DNA from: Polynucleobacter sp. 71A-WALBACH
GTDB lineage: Bacteria; Pseudomonadota; Gammaproteobacteria; Burkholderiales; Burkholderiaceae
Assembly: GCF_018882365.1 (NCBI RefSeq)
Contig: NZ_JACVOP010000001.1
Location: 600,449-664,448 of the forward strand
Reading direction: 5' to 3'
DNA: 64,000 bases
Position 1 is the stretch's first letter, and every line of letters begins with the position of its first letter. The translations under genes were made by a program, and so were the position numbers. The notes below the pieces were generated by a model, which was given only the letters and a program-made list of their open reading frames with translations, was not told where the DNA came from and searched no databases. Shown here one piece after another: positions 8,911 through 18,257 of this stretch.

Positions 8911-10005
8911 ATGTCTTTGAAATGTGGCATCGTCGGCCTGCCTAACGTCGGCAAATCTACCCTCTTTAACGCGCTTACCAAGGCTGGGATCGCGGCGGAA
9001 AACTATCCTTTCTGCACGATCGAGCCTAATGTGGGTGTGGTCGAGGTTCCTGACCCCCGTCTTGCCGCTTTGGCTGAGATTGTGAAGCCTGAGCGCATCC
9101 TGCCTGCAGCTGTCGAATTTGTCGATATTGCGGGCTTGGTGGCCGGAGCATCCAAGGGTGAGGGCCTAGGAAATCAATTTTTAGCCAATATTCGTGAAAC
9201 TGATGCCATTACCCATGTGGTTCGGTGTTTTGAGGATGCTAACGTGATTCACGTAGCCGGAAAGATCGACCCGATATCAGATATTGCGGTGATTGATACC
9301 GAGCTCGCTTTATCAGACCTCACTACTGTTGAGAAAACCCTTCAACGCTCAAGTAAGGCTGCCAAGTCAGGTAATGACAAAGAGGCAGCTGCTTTGGTGG
9401 CCGTACTGACCAAGGTGCAAGCCCATTTAGATCAAGCTCAGCCCGTGCGTAGCATGAAGCTGACTGAAGAAGAAAATCTTCTCTTGAAGCCACTTTGCTT
9501 AATCACTGCAAAGCCGGCGATGTATATCGCCAACGTGAAAGAAGATGGCTTTGCTAATAACCCTCATTTAGAAGCTGTGATTGAGCATGCTGCTAAAGAG
9601 GGTGCCCCAGTAGTGGCGGTGTGCGCAGCAATCGAAGCTGAGATTGCCGATCTAGATGATGCTGACAAAGTTGAATTCTTGGCTGACCTCGGAATGGAGG
9701 AGTCTGGATTGGATCGCGTGATTCGTGCGGGCTATAAGTTATTGGGTTTACAGACCTACTTTACGGCCGGCGTTAAAGAGGTTCGTGCCTGGACAATTCA
9801 TCAAGGCGATACCGCTCCGCAGGCTGCCGGGGTGATTCATACGGATTTTGAGCGCGGCTTCATTCGTGCGCAAACCATTGCATTTGAAGACTTTGTCCAA
9901 TTCAAGGGCGAGTCTGGCGCAAAAGAAGCTGGCAAGATGCGTGCCGAGGGCAAAGAGTATGTCGTTAAAGACGGTGACGTCTTGAACTTCCTCTTTAACG
10001 TCTAA
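8911..10005 (+). CDS. ychF: Redox-regulated ATPase YchF (Obg-like, OLA1 family)
   Basis: A 364-residue P-loop NTPase, matching the family length. The G1 motif GLPNVGKST begins at residue 8, and the G3 region is [22 protein letters not shown]. The G4 motif is an altered form, as in YchF/OLA1, which explains ATP rather than GTP preference. A helical insertion and a C-terminal TGS domain follow ([22 protein letters not shown], then [15 protein letters not shown]). It binds ribosomes and takes part in stress responses. I chose ATG at 8911 because the protein then begins exactly like the family ([16 protein letters not shown]); the frame is open from 8878. A strong terminator follows. Confidence 0.97.
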   Translation: MSLKCGIVGLPNVGKSTLFNALTKAGIAAENYPFCTIEPNVGVVEVPDPRLAALAEIVKPERILPAAVEFVDIAGLVAGASKGEGLGNQFLANIRETDAITHVVRCFEDANVIHVAGKIDPISDIAVIDTELALSDLTTVEKTLQRSSKAAKSGNDKEAAALVAVLTKVQAHLDQAQPVRSMKLTEEENLLLKPLCLITAKPAMYIANVKEDGFANNPHLEAVIEHAAKEGAPVVAVCAAIEAEIADLDDADKVEFLADLGMEESGLDRVIRAGYKLLGLQTYFTAGVKEVRAWTIHQGDTAPQAAGVIHTDFERGFIRAQTIAFEDFVQFKGESGAKEAGKMRAEGKEYVVKDGDVLNFLFNV

Positions 10006-10021
10006 AACAGCGCCGCTAAAT

Positions 10022-10052
10022 AAAAAAGCCCTTAACTAGTAAGGGCTTTTTT
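10022..10052. terminator. Bidirectional intrinsic terminator after ychF
   Basis: A 13-bp perfect stem (AAAAAAGCCCTTA and its complement) with a 5-nt loop, giving a T-run on both strands. It ends ychF on the plus strand and probably the MarR-type gene on the minus strand. Confidence 0.9.
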
Positions 10053-10068
10053 ATTTGCTTGAGAATAT

Positions 10069-10419
10069 TTAGCTAGCTTTGACAGCCTTTTCTAGGCACT
10101 TGGAAATTTCTTCATAGCGCTTGATGGCAGCCTTACTGGGAACCACCTCTTTTTTCCGCCCATCTTCATTCGCGGCCATCTTGATATAGCCCATGGCGCT
10201 GAGGTTTTTCAGTCGCCCATGAAGAGTAGCCTGGGAGCCAAGCTCGGAAAGGGAAATAAGATCCCCCACCAAAATGGACTGTTTGGCATGAAAGCTCAGA
10301 ATGATCTTATCTAGAAGACTTTCTTCAATATAGTCGAGCTTTTTCCCAGGATTGATGCGGTCAAGAACATCAATCAAGTTTAGAAATCGAATGTAGCAAG
10401 AAGATTTAATGGTGGACAT
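10069..10419 (-). CDS. MarR-type winged-helix transcriptional regulator
   Basis: A 116-residue protein with the layout of a small MarR-family regulator. Helices lead into a helix-turn-helix (VGDLISLSELGSQATLHGRLKNL, split here by residue 60-80), followed by a wing with GYIKMAANEDGRKKEVVPS, the D-G-R-K-K pattern typical of MarR wings, and a C-terminal helix. It probably binds palindromic DNA as a dimer. The divergent gene at 10523 and the ATACT/AGTAT palindromes in the 103-bp gap suggest it controls that gene and itself. The ligand is unknown. It is shorter than classical MarR (about 140), so the dimerisation region may be reduced. Confidence 0.75.
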   Translation of the reverse strand: MSTIKSSCYIRFLNLIDVLDRINPGKKLDYIEESLLDKIILSFHAKQSILVGDLISLSELGSQATLHGRLKNLSAMGYIKMAANEDGRKKEVVPSKAAIKRYEEISKCLEKAVKAS

Positions 10420-10462
10420 ATCTTTATATCAGTGATGTTTAAGGCTATGAGCTTTACAGCTA

Positions 10463-10510
10463 ATACTAGTATATTCCCTAATTCATGGACTGGTAGTATG
10501 AGCTAATACT
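10463..10510. promoter_or_regulatory. Candidate MarR-type operators in a divergent promoter region
   Basis: The gap between the regulator (start 10419) and the membrane protein (start 10523) contains a perfect 10-bp palindrome ATACTAGTAT at 10463-10472. A second dyad, AGTAT-6 nt-ATACT, lies at 10495-10510. AGCTAATACT occurs twice as a direct repeat (10459-10468 and 10501-10510), 42 bp apart, about four helical turns. Shared half-sites suggest binding by one dimeric regulator. That the binder is the adjacent MarR-type protein is inference. Confidence 0.45.
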
Positions 10511-10522
10511 TCAAAAATAACC

Positions 10523-11089
10523 ATGCCAATTGTCATGAAAAGAATATTCCTTGAATCGACTACAGGCTTCCTGGTTAGTGTGTTGGCCTATACGGCTTTA
10601 TTTTATTTAAATAATTGGTTAACAAGCTACATTTCCTACGGTTTAGGCGTTAATTGGGTATATCTTCCTGCCGGCCTTCGCTTATTTCTTACTTTGATCT
10701 TTGGGTTGCCAGGCGCCCTGGGAATAGCCCTCGCATCATTTCTGATTAGTTATTTAGGCGAATTCCCACATGAGCTCACAACCTGCATCGGTGTGGGGCT
10801 GATTTCTGGTTTTGCGCCCTATCTAGCCAGAATCTTTGTATTAAGCAATCTCAAGATCTCACCCGATCTGGGTAACTTGAGTTTGCCTAAGTTGGCCATG
10901 TGCACCCTGATTTATGCGGCGCTAAGCGCGGGATTACATCAATGGTGGTTTGCAGTCCGGGGGCTAGATCAGACCGGAAGTATTAATCACTTCTTTGTCA
11001 TGCTGATTGGTGATGTGCTCGGCACAATACTGCTCGTTGGACTGATTAAAGGCGGCCTAGATCTGCTCAAGCCCTCTAAGCTTGCTTAG
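10523..11089 (+). CDS. Integral membrane protein, MASE1-like in part, function unknown
   Basis: A 188-residue protein with about five or six membrane segments (near residues 13-32, 47-60, 64-80, 88-105, 122-140 and 155-175). The stretch [19 protein letters not shown] resembles the opening of MASE1-type sensory membrane domains, but no attached kinase, GGDEF or EAL domain is present. ATG at 10523 is used; ATG at 10535 is equally possible, and neither has a good ribosome site. It is divergent from a MarR-type regulator, so regulated expression is likely. Its stop overlaps the trpC stop by 4 nt. I cannot give a transported or sensed ligand. Confidence 0.75.
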   Translation: MPIVMKRIFLESTTGFLVSVLAYTALFYLNNWLTSYISYGLGVNWVYLPAGLRLFLTLIFGLPGALGIALASFLISYLGEFPHELTTCIGVGLISGFAPYLARIFVLSNLKISPDLGNLSLPKLAMCTLIYAALSAGLHQWWFAVRGLDQTGSINHFFVMLIGDVLGTILLVGLIKGGLDLLKPSKLA

Positions 11090-11889
11090 TTAAATAACTC
11101 ACTTAAGGCTGCGCCTGGATCTTCTGCCCGCATAAAGGCCTCGCCTACCAAAAATGCATTGATCTGATGATCGCGCATCAACTGCACATCGGCACGACTC
11201 ATGATGCCCGATTCAGTCACTAGAGTTTTTCCTGCTGGCACCATCGATAATAGGGATAAGGTGGTTTGAAGGGTTACTTCAAAAGTTTTTAGGTTGCGAT
11301 TATTAATTCCAAGTAGCGGAGTTTTCAATTCAAGCGCTTGCTCTAATTCAGGGGCGTTATGAACTTCTACGAGTACATCAAGACCTAGTTCATGAGCACA
11401 AGCTTCTAGCTCTTTCATTTGATTAAGATCTAAGCAGGCCACAATCAGCAAAATAGCATCAGCACCAATCGCACGCGCTTCATAGATTTGGTAAGGGTCG
11501 ATCGTAAAGTCTTTGCGTAAAACTGGAATACTGCAAGCAGCCCGTGCGGCCTGAAGGTAAGCATTGGCTCCCTGGAAATAATCTTTATCTGTGAGAACGG
11601 ACAAGCAAGCTGCACCATGATTTTCATAGGACAGTGCAATTTCACCTGGTTGAAAATTCTCTCTCAAGATTCCTTTGCTAGGACTGGCTTTTTTAATCTC
11701 GGTAATCACACCAGCTTTACCTACCGCAATCTTTTTTTCGATAGATTGAATGAAGCCCCGAGGCTTTAATGCCGCATCTCGATTATTTTCTTCGGCTTGA
11801 TCGCGTTGATTGGCTAAAGAGATTTTTTTTGAATCTGAGGTGATCTCAATTTTTTTGGTAGAAACAATTTTGTCGAGAATGTCGCTCAT
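11086..11889 (-). CDS. trpC: Indole-3-glycerol phosphate synthase
   Basis: A 267-residue (beta/alpha)8-barrel enzyme that converts CdRP to indole-3-glycerol phosphate in tryptophan synthesis. Family motifs in order: [15 protein letters not shown] (catalytic lysine), [32 protein letters not shown] and LVTESGI, then the phosphate-binding FLVGEAFM. It is a monofunctional TrpC without the fused TrpF domain of enteric bacteria. Last gene of the rpe-trpE-trpG-trpD-trpC unit; 11 nt separates it from trpD. Confidence 0.97.
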   Translation of the reverse strand: MSDILDKIVSTKKIEITSDSKKISLANQRDQAEENNRDAALKPRGFIQSIEKKIAVGKAGVITEIKKASPSKGILRENFQPGEIALSYENHGAACLSVLTDKDYFQGANAYLQAARAACSIPVLRKDFTIDPYQIYEARAIGADAILLIVACLDLNQMKELEACAHELGLDVLVEVHNAPELEQALELKTPLLGINNRNLKTFEVTLQTTLSLLSMVPAGKTLVTESGIMSRADVQLMRDHQINAFLVGEAFMRAEDPGAALSELFN

Positions 11890-11900
11890 GGGTATCTTAA

Positions 11901-12923
11901 TTAATTTTGGGTGGCAGCCACGAATTGGTCTAGTTTTTGAAGGGCGGCGCCAGATGCAATAACTTCTTTTGCCATCTGAATACCGCTAGCAATACTAGGT
12001 GCCACATCGCCTACATACAATACCGCGCCAGCATTAAGACAGACAATATCACTCGCGGGGCCAGGCACTTTGTTGAGCACATCTAAAACAATCGCTTTAG
12101 ATTCTTCGGCATTGGCAACTTTAAAACTATTGGTTGGAGCGGTGCTCAAGCCATAGTCTTGTGGATGAATTTCATATTCACGGACCTGGCCATCCTTTAG
12201 TTCGCCTACGAGAGTGGCGCCCTCAAGAGAGATCTCATCTAAACCGTCGCGGCCATAAACCACTAATGCATGATCCATACCCATGGCTTGTAATACGCGC
12301 GCCTGAATACCTACTAAATCAGCATGAAATACGCCCATGAGGATGCGCTTGGCATCGGCTGGGTTAGTTAGTGGGCCTAAGATATTGAAAATCGTACGCA
12401 CACCCAAATCTTTACGAATCGGCACAACATTTTTCATAGCAGGGTGATGGTTCGGTGCAAACATAAAGCCTGCCCCCACCTCGGAGATGCATTTGGCTAC
12501 TTGCTCTGGTGATAGCGATAGCTTCACGCCAAGAGACTCCAGAATATCTGCGCTTCCTGATTTACTGCTCACACTGCGATTGCCATGCTTAGCAATTTTT
12601 GCGCCGGCAGCTGCTGCAACAAACATAGCAGCCGTAGAAATATTAAAGGTATGAGCGCCGTCACCACCAGTTCCCACTACATCCACTAAATTTTTTCTAT
12701 CTTCAACGTGTACTGGTGTCGCAAATTCGCGCATCACTTGAGCGGCGGCGGCAATCTCGCCAACAGTCTCCTTTTTGGTGCGTAGCGCAACTAGAAGGCC
12801 GGCGACCAATGCAGGTGGCATTTCACCGCTCATGATCAGACGCATCATGGCAGTCATCTCATCATGAAAGAGTTCACGATGTTCAATGCAACGTTGCAAT
12901 GCTTGCTGAGGAGTAATAGGCAT
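11901..12923 (-). CDS. trpD: Anthranilate phosphoribosyltransferase
   Basis: A 340-residue enzyme that transfers the phosphoribosyl group of PRPP to anthranilate. The PRPP/Mg site [18 protein letters not shown] lies near residue 85, and [21 protein letters not shown] near residue 112. [20 protein letters not shown] carries the anthranilate-contacting arginine, and [11 protein letters not shown] follows. Length is standard for class III-type nucleoside transferases. It is a stand-alone TrpD with TrpG encoded separately upstream. A 24-nt gap lies between the two. Confidence 0.97.
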   Translation of the reverse strand: MPITPQQALQRCIEHRELFHDEMTAMMRLIMSGEMPPALVAGLLVALRTKKETVGEIAAAAQVMREFATPVHVEDRKNLVDVVGTGGDGAHTFNISTAAMFVAAAAGAKIAKHGNRSVSSKSGSADILESLGVKLSLSPEQVAKCISEVGAGFMFAPNHHPAMKNVVPIRKDLGVRTIFNILGPLTNPADAKRILMGVFHADLVGIQARVLQAMGMDHALVVYGRDGLDEISLEGATLVGELKDGQVREYEIHPQDYGLSTAPTNSFKVANAEESKAIVLDVLNKVPGPASDIVCLNAGAVLYVGDVAPSIASGIQMAKEVIASGAALQKLDQFVAATQN

Positions 12924-12947
12924 AGGGATCGACTGAATACTGTTGAG

Positions 12948-13514
12948 TTATTTGGCTTGCAAGAAATTCTTAAGCAGCGCATGACCATGCTCAGAAAGAA
13001 TAGATTCTGGATGAAATTGCACACCCTCTACCGCCAATTCTTTATGGCGTACGCCCATGATTTCACCGTCGGAAGAAGTAGCTGTTACTTCAAGCACTGC
13101 AGGTAATGTACTCTTTTCAATCGCGAGGGAGTGATAACGAGTTACCTTGAATGGGTTTGGCAGATCTTTGAAAACGCCAACACCCGTATGATGAATATCA
13201 TCTGTCTTGCCATGCATTACTTTTTGGGCGCGGATAATCTTCCCGCCAAAGGCTTCGCCAATGGCTTGGTGTCCAAGGCAGACACCAAGGATCGGAATCT
13301 GACCAGCATAACGTTGAATAGTAGCTACTGAAATCCCTGCTTCAGCCGGGCTACATGGCCCTGGTGAAATACAAATACGCGCAGGATTGATTTTGGCAAT
13401 TTCTTCAACAGAAATCTCATCATTGCGAAAAACTTTGACCTCTTCCCCGAGTTCTGCAAAATACTGAACGAGGTTATAGGTAAATGAATCGTAGTTATCA
13501 ATCATGAGGAGCAT
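12948..13514 (-). CDS. trpG: Anthranilate synthase component II (glutamine amidotransferase)
   Basis: A 188-residue class I glutamine amidotransferase that supplies ammonia to TrpE. The catalytic cysteine is in [17 protein letters not shown] near residue 79, and the His-Glu pair is in [13 protein letters not shown] near residue 170. The oxyanion segment [14 protein letters not shown] precedes them. The start overlaps trpE by 17 nt, consistent with stoichiometric coupled synthesis. A second use as PabA in folate synthesis is possible in organisms without a separate pabA; this window cannot decide it. Confidence 0.96.
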   Translation of the reverse strand: MLLMIDNYDSFTYNLVQYFAELGEEVKVFRNDEISVEEIAKINPARICISPGPCSPAEAGISVATIQRYAGQIPILGVCLGHQAIGEAFGGKIIRAQKVMHGKTDDIHHTGVGVFKDLPNPFKVTRYHSLAIEKSTLPAVLEVTATSSDGEIMGVRHKELAVEGVQFHPESILSEHGHALLKNFLQAK

Positions 13515-15003
13515 CGAGTCCTCCTTGTACTAAATCTGCCGCCATTAATACCGCTCTGGCCTTGGCTTCGGTTTCTTTCCATTCTGCAGTGGGATCAGAG
13601 TCGGCAACCACTCCAGCACCTGCTTGCGAATGCAATACGCCATCACGAATGACACCAGTGCGAATGGCAATCGCCACATCCATGTCGCCTGAGAAAGATA
13701 GGTAGCCAACCGCACCACCATAGACGCCACGTTTCACAATTTCCATTTCATCAATAATTTCCATCGCCCGAATTTTTGGGGCGCCCGATAAAGTACCGGC
13801 TGGGAAGGTTGCGCGTAAGACATCCATATTGCTCATATTGTCTAGCAATTCACCTTCAACAGAACTCACGATATGCTGAACATGAGAATATTTCTCGATC
13901 GACATGGAGTCAGTTACTTTAACTGTGCCTGTCTTTGCAATGCGTCCTACATCGTTACGAGCCAAGTCAATCAACATGACATGCTCGGCAATTTCTTTAG
14001 GATCGGCTAGCAATTCTGTAGCAAGACGCTCATCTTCTTCTGGTGTGGCGCCACGTGGGCGCGTACCCGCTAAAGGCCGAATCGTCACAATCTTCTGACT
14101 CTTACGTTGTTCTTGGCGTACTAAGATTTCTGGCGAAGAGCCCACTACCTGCAAATCACCAAAGTCGTAGAAATACATATAAGGCGATGGATTTAAAGAG
14201 CGCAATGCCCGATAAAGAGCAAGCGGCGACTCTGTGAATGGTTTGCTGATGCGCTGACCAATCACCACCTGCATGCAATCGCCAGCCAAAATATATTCTT
14301 TGGTTTTAAGAACGGCATTTTCAAAATCTGCCGCTTTGAACTTGCGTATCAATTCTGTTTTGGTGCTGGGTAGAGATGCTGGCATGCTCACAGGCTTGCT
14401 TAAGCAAGCTAGCAATTCTTTTAATCTAGCTTGGGCGGTCTCAAAACTATTGGCAACACCAGGATCGGCATACACAATCAAATAAATGCGACCTGCAACG
14501 TTGTCGATTACCGCTAACTCTTCAGTCAACATGAGTTGAATGTCTGGTACACCTAATTCATCTGGCAAATTGTGTTTTGCTAAACGCGATTCAATATAGC
14601 GAACCGTGTCATAACCAAAGTAGCCTGCAAGTCCACCACAGAAGCGGGGGAGACCGGCTTGCACTGCTACCTTAAAGCGCTTGAAATAAGCATCTACAAA
14701 ATCCAATGGATTGTCGTGATTTGTTTCAATCACTTTGTCATTAAAGAGCACTTCAGTCCGTGGCGTATTTGGTGTGCCTACGGTTCTTAATACAGTTTTA
14801 GCAGGCAGGCCAATAAAGGAGAAGCGACCAAAGCGCTCACCACCTAAAACAGACTCCAGTAAGTAAGTGTTTTTTTGTCCAAAGGCTTGGGTGAGCTTGA
14901 CGTACAGCGAGAGTGGTGTCTCTAAGTCCGCTAAAACCTCTTTCACCAATGGAATGCGATTGAAACCCTGTTTTGCTAGGGCTAAAAATTCTTCGTGCTG
15001 CAT
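13498..15003 (-). CDS. trpE: Anthranilate synthase component I
   Basis: A 501-residue chorismate-utilising enzyme forming anthranilate with TrpG. The tryptophan feedback motif LLES is near residue 49 ([20 protein letters not shown]). The chorismate-binding domain has [56 protein letters not shown] and [18 protein letters not shown]. All catalytic segments look intact. It overlaps rpe upstream by 1 nt (TAATG) and trpG downstream by 17 nt. No leader-peptide attenuator can be recognised because rpe lies directly upstream. Confidence 0.97.
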   Translation of the reverse strand: MQHEEFLALAKQGFNRIPLVKEVLADLETPLSLYVKLTQAFGQKNTYLLESVLGGERFGRFSFIGLPAKTVLRTVGTPNTPRTEVLFNDKVIETNHDNPLDFVDAYFKRFKVAVQAGLPRFCGGLAGYFGYDTVRYIESRLAKHNLPDELGVPDIQLMLTEELAVIDNVAGRIYLIVYADPGVANSFETAQARLKELLACLSKPVSMPASLPSTKTELIRKFKAADFENAVLKTKEYILAGDCMQVVIGQRISKPFTESPLALYRALRSLNPSPYMYFYDFGDLQVVGSSPEILVRQEQRKSQKIVTIRPLAGTRPRGATPEEDERLATELLADPKEIAEHVMLIDLARNDVGRIAKTGTVKVTDSMSIEKYSHVQHIVSSVEGELLDNMSNMDVLRATFPAGTLSGAPKIRAMEIIDEMEIVKRGVYGGAVGYLSFSGDMDVAIAIRTGVIRDGVLHSQAGAGVVADSDPTAEWKETEAKARAVLMAADLVQGGLDAPHD

Positions 15004-15728
15004 TACACTTTTCCTGACGTCGCTAATTCTGCGCGCATCGCTGTAATCACGTCGGCATAATTTTCTTTGCCAAAGATTGCGGAGCCAGCAACAAAGGTAT
15101 CTGCACCAGCTTGAGCTACTGCCGCAATATTGTCGACCTTTATTCCACCATCGACTTCAAGACGAATATGACGCCCCGTTTCTTGTTGGTGACGATCTAA
15201 GCGTGCCCGAACTTGCGCAATTTTATTGAGAGTGCTCGGGATAAAGGATTGACCACCAAATCCTGGGTTCACGGACATTAGTAAAACGAGATCAAGTAGT
15301 TCCAGCGTATGGTCTAGGTGATCAAGTGGAGTAGCTGGATTTAACACTAAGCCCGCCTGACAACCTTGGTCTCGAATTAAATTAATTGTGCGGTTCACGT
15401 GAGGGCTAGCCTCTGGGTGAAAGCTAATCAGGTTTGCCCCCGCTTTTGCAAAGTCAGGAATTAGACGATCCACCGGCTCCACCATGAGATGAACATCGAT
15501 CATGGCTGGCTTGCCATCTTTTCTTGCATGGGGGCGAATCGCCTCGCAAACCAAGGGGCCAATAGTGAGGTTGGGAACGTAATGGTTATCCATCACATCA
15601 AAGTGAATCCAGTCTGCGCCCGCCAAGAGAACATCTTGAACTTCTTTGCCTAGACGGGCAAAGTCAGCTGACAAAATGGAGGGGGCGATGACAAACTGGC
15701 TATCTGAGGGTGATTTCTGGCTATCCAT
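15003..15728 (-). CDS. rpe: Ribulose-phosphate 3-epimerase
   Basis: A 241-residue TIM-barrel metalloenzyme of the pentose phosphate and Calvin pathways that interconverts ribulose-5-phosphate and xylulose-5-phosphate. Motifs: [34 protein letters not shown] (metal His and catalytic Asp), [25 protein letters not shown], and [11 protein letters not shown] (second catalytic Asp). First gene of the trp unit. In many relatives a gph phosphatase gene sits between rpe and trpE; here they overlap directly. The 49-bp gap to the divergent apaG must hold both promoters. Confidence 0.96.
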   Translation of the reverse strand: MDSQKSPSDSQFVIAPSILSADFARLGKEVQDVLLAGADWIHFDVMDNHYVPNLTIGPLVCEAIRPHARKDGKPAMIDVHLMVEPVDRLIPDFAKAGANLISFHPEASPHVNRTINLIRDQGCQAGLVLNPATPLDHLDHTLELLDLVLLMSVNPGFGGQSFIPSTLNKIAQVRARLDRHQQETGRHIRLEVDGGIKVDNIAAVAQAGADTFVAGSAIFGKENYADVITAMRAELATSGKV

Positions 15729-15777
15729 CCCTAGATTCTAGCTTGCAGTTGACCTTAGGATGGAGCAGAATTCGAGC

Positions 15778-16152
15778 ATGAATCCTCATGAAATCAGCAT
15801 TACGGTCAAAACCCAGTATTTGCCCGACCAGTCGGACCCCGATAACCGCCAGTTTGCGTTTGCCTATACCGTCACTATCCGAAATACCGGTATGGCCAGC
15901 ATTCAGCTCATTGCCCGCCATTGGTTCATTACCGATGGGGACAATGATGTCCAGGAGGTCCGTGGCCTAGGGGTGGTGGGTCAGCAACCCCTATTAAGGT
16001 CTGGAGAACAGTTTGAGTACACCAGTTGGGCTACTTTACCCACTCCGGCCGGCACGATGCGCGGTGAGTATTTCTGCGTTACTGAGGAGGCTCAGTTTTT
16101 CCAGGCCCCAATTCCAGAATTTGCCTTGGTAATGCCTAGAACTCTGCATTGA
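15778..16152 (+). CDS. apaG: ApaG-domain protein
   Basis: A 124-residue single-domain protein, matching the ApaG length (125 in E. coli). It has a fibronectin type III-like beta-sandwich with the family segments FAYTVTIRNTGMASIQLIARHW, VQEVRGLGVVGQQPLLRSGE and TPAGTMRGEYFCV. Linked genetically to cobalt/magnesium tolerance, but the biochemical role is unsettled; it may bind a nucleotide or pyrophosphate through a GxGxxG-like loop (GLGVVG). I chose ATG at 15778 (MNPHEISITVK), preceded by GGATGGAG; the frame is open to 15760. Confidence 0.93.
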   Translation: MNPHEISITVKTQYLPDQSDPDNRQFAFAYTVTIRNTGMASIQLIARHWFITDGDNDVQEVRGLGVVGQQPLLRSGEQFEYTSWATLPTPAGTMRGEYFCVTEEAQFFQAPIPEFALVMPRTLH

Positions 16153-16167
16153 GCTTTCAAGCAAACT

Positions 16168-16281
16168 CTATTTTTTGCCCTTACCAGTCCAAAGGACAAT
16201 AAAGAGCAGGAGGGCTAAAGCTAGGCCTCCCTCTACCGCAAACAAGATCATTGGGTATTCATCGAGTAAATTGGCAATCAT
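16168..16281 (-). CDS. Possible 37-residue single-pass membrane peptide
   Basis: A short minus-strand frame from ATG at 16281. Its product begins MIANLLDEYPMILFAV, has one hydrophobic helix (residues about 11-32) and ends with a basic tail KGKK, the positive-inside pattern of an inner-membrane peptide with a cytosolic C-terminus. A GGA lies about 10 nt upstream of the start. The frame stays open upstream to 16383 but that part overlaps mltA and is not membrane-like. It fills the apaG-mltA gap on the opposite strand. It is too short to be sure it is translated. Confidence 0.4.
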   Translation of the reverse strand: MIANLLDEYPMILFAVEGGLALALLLFIVLWTGKGKK

Positions 16282-16300
16282 GATTTCTATATCCAAATTA

Positions 16301-17434
16301 ATGAGTCGCGAGAATACTGCGCGATTTCTTCTCTGCAGTGTATTCGTTATCAGTATTGCTAGCTTATTGGCAGCTTGCTCCACCCCCTCTACCCGAGGAT
16401 CTGGCTACCGCTCTGGTGGTAGCGCTCCATCTGCTTACAGCTCTTCGATCGCCAGCTTTCGATCGGTCTCATGGCAAGACTTACCTGGCTGGCAGGAGGA
16501 TGATTTAACGCAGGCTTGGCCAGCTTGGCTCAAGAGTTGTGACGCCTTGCGTAAACGCAATAGCGAGATTAACTGGCGCCAGGTGTGCTCCCAAGCATCG
16601 GCAATTTCAGGTCGAGACCAGCAATTGATTCGCCAATATTTTGAGGGGAACTTTCAGGTATATGAAGTTCGCAACAGTGCTACTGGCAATGAATCTGGGC
16701 TGATCACAGGCTATTACGAGCCAGTCATGAATGGCTCTCAGACCCGCACAGCTACTTATACGGTTCCCTTGTACGGCCTTCCCAGCGCTTGGAGAGGCTC
16801 TAAACCAAACCCCGCTCCTACTCGTGCAGACTTAATGAGTTCTGGAGTGCTGAAAGGTTCAGAAATCGCCTGGGTGCAAGATCCTGTGGCCGCCGCTTTT
16901 ATGCAAATCCAAGGCTCTGGAAAAATTCGTTTGGAAGATGGGCGCGTATTGCGACTTGGTTTTGCCGGCACCAACGATCAGCCATTTAAGTCTTTTGCGC
17001 AGTGGTTACTAGATCGCAAGGAAATTACCCGAAGTGAGGCCACGATGCAGGGCATTTCCGCATGGGCCAAGCGTAACCCGAGTCGCGTAGAGGAGATGTT
17101 AAATGCCAATCCTCGCTTTGTATTCTTCAAAGAGCTGCCAGGTAATGTCAGCGCTGATCTAGGCCCCAATGGTGCTTTGGGTGTGCCATTAACGGCTGAA
17201 CGCAGCATTGCTATTGATCTGAAGGCCATGCCTTTAGGGGCGCCGGTATTTTTAAATACAACTAAACCTTTAAGTAGCCAAGGCTTGCAAAAATTGGTGA
17301 TGGCTCAAGATACGGGTAAAGCCATTGTGGGCGGGGTGCGGGCGGATTACTATTGGGGATCAGGTGATCCCGCGGGTGAATTAGCGGGACGCATGAAGCA
17401 AGATGGCAAGATGTGGCTATTGTTACCGCGCTGA
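16301..17434 (+). CDS. mltA: Membrane-bound lytic murein transglycosylase A
   Basis: A 377-residue outer-membrane lipoprotein that cleaves peptidoglycan between MurNAc and GlcNAc, leaving a 1,6-anhydro end. The lipoprotein signal ends in the lipobox LAAC with the acylated cysteine at residue 26. The MltA domain includes GLITGYYEPVMNGS and IAWVQDPVAAAFMQIQGSGK. The C-terminal 3D domain has three aspartates, seen in AQDTGKAIVGGVRADYYWGSG; one of these is the catalytic acid. ATG at 16301 gives a textbook signal peptide, while the open frame back to 16175 does not. Confidence 0.95.
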   Translation: MSRENTARFLLCSVFVISIASLLAACSTPSTRGSGYRSGGSAPSAYSSSIASFRSVSWQDLPGWQEDDLTQAWPAWLKSCDALRKRNSEINWRQVCSQASAISGRDQQLIRQYFEGNFQVYEVRNSATGNESGLITGYYEPVMNGSQTRTATYTVPLYGLPSAWRGSKPNPAPTRADLMSSGVLKGSEIAWVQDPVAAAFMQIQGSGKIRLEDGRVLRLGFAGTNDQPFKSFAQWLLDRKEITRSEATMQGISAWAKRNPSRVEEMLNANPRFVFFKELPGNVSADLGPNGALGVPLTAERSIAIDLKAMPLGAPVFLNTTKPLSSQGLQKLVMAQDTGKAIVGGVRADYYWGSGDPAGELAGRMKQDGKMWLLLPR

Positions 17435-17456
17435 ACCTATTTTTTGAAAGAGATTG

Positions 17457-18233
17457 ATGACTTACAACACCATATTGACCGAAGTAGATGGCAAGGTTGC
17501 CGTAATTACTCTGAATCGCCCTCAGGTATTGAATGCTCTGAATGATGAGCTCATGGATGAGTTAGGCGCCGCGCTCTTAGGTTTTGATGCTGACGACAAT
17601 ATTGGATGCATCATCGTCACTGGTAGTGAAAAAGCATTTGCTGCTGGCGCAGATATTGCGACGATGGCGAAGTATGGATTTGCCGATGTATATCGCGGTG
17701 ACTTTATCTCTCGCAATTGGGAGGAGATGAAAAAAGTGCGTAAGCCAGTCATTGCAGCGGTATCTGGTTACGCCCTTGGCGGCGGTTGTGAGCTGGCGAT
17801 GATGTGCGACACCATTATGGCGGCCGATAGCGCTAAGTTTGCACAGCCAGAAGTGAAATTGGGAATCATTCCGGGCGCTGGCGGCACTCAGCGTTTACCA
17901 CGCGCAGTCTCAAAAGCAAAAGCAATGGACTTGGCTTTAACTGGTCGCATGATGGATGCCGCTGAAGCCGAACGTTCAGGCCTTGTAGCTCGTATTTTCC
18001 CTCAAGCGGATTTATTGAAAGAAGTTAAGGCAATCGCTAAGACAATCGCTGATATGCCATTGTTGACTGCAATGATGGTGAAGGAGGCAATTAATACCGC
18101 GTATGAAACAACACTCTCAGAAGGCATTCACTTTGAGCGTCGTTTGTTCCACTCTTGCTTTGCGACCAATGATCAAAAAGAGGGTATGGAAGCTTTTATG
18201 GAAAAGCGCCCAGCTAAATTTACCAACTCCTAG
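17457..18233 (+). CDS. Enoyl-CoA hydratase
   Basis: A 258-residue crotonase-fold enzyme that hydrates trans-2-enoyl-CoA to 3-hydroxyacyl-CoA in beta-oxidation. The oxyanion-hole segment [11 protein letters not shown] is near residue 62. The two catalytic glutamates are in [15 protein letters not shown] (near residue 110) and [18 protein letters not shown] (near residue 130), as in classical short-chain enoyl-CoA hydratase (EchA/FadB1 type). The start ATG at 17457 follows GAAAGAG. It lies 22 nt downstream of mltA and may be read through from it. The exact acyl chain range cannot be told. Confidence 0.93.
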   Translation: MTYNTILTEVDGKVAVITLNRPQVLNALNDELMDELGAALLGFDADDNIGCIIVTGSEKAFAAGADIATMAKYGFADVYRGDFISRNWEEMKKVRKPVIAAVSGYALGGGCELAMMCDTIMAADSAKFAQPEVKLGIIPGAGGTQRLPRAVSKAKAMDLALTGRMMDAAEAERSGLVARIFPQADLLKEVKAIAKTIADMPLLTAMMVKEAINTAYETTLSEGIHFERRLFHSCFATNDQKEGMEAFMEKRPAKFTNS

Positions 18234-18257
18234 AACAATTTAGTACGCGGGACTGGT

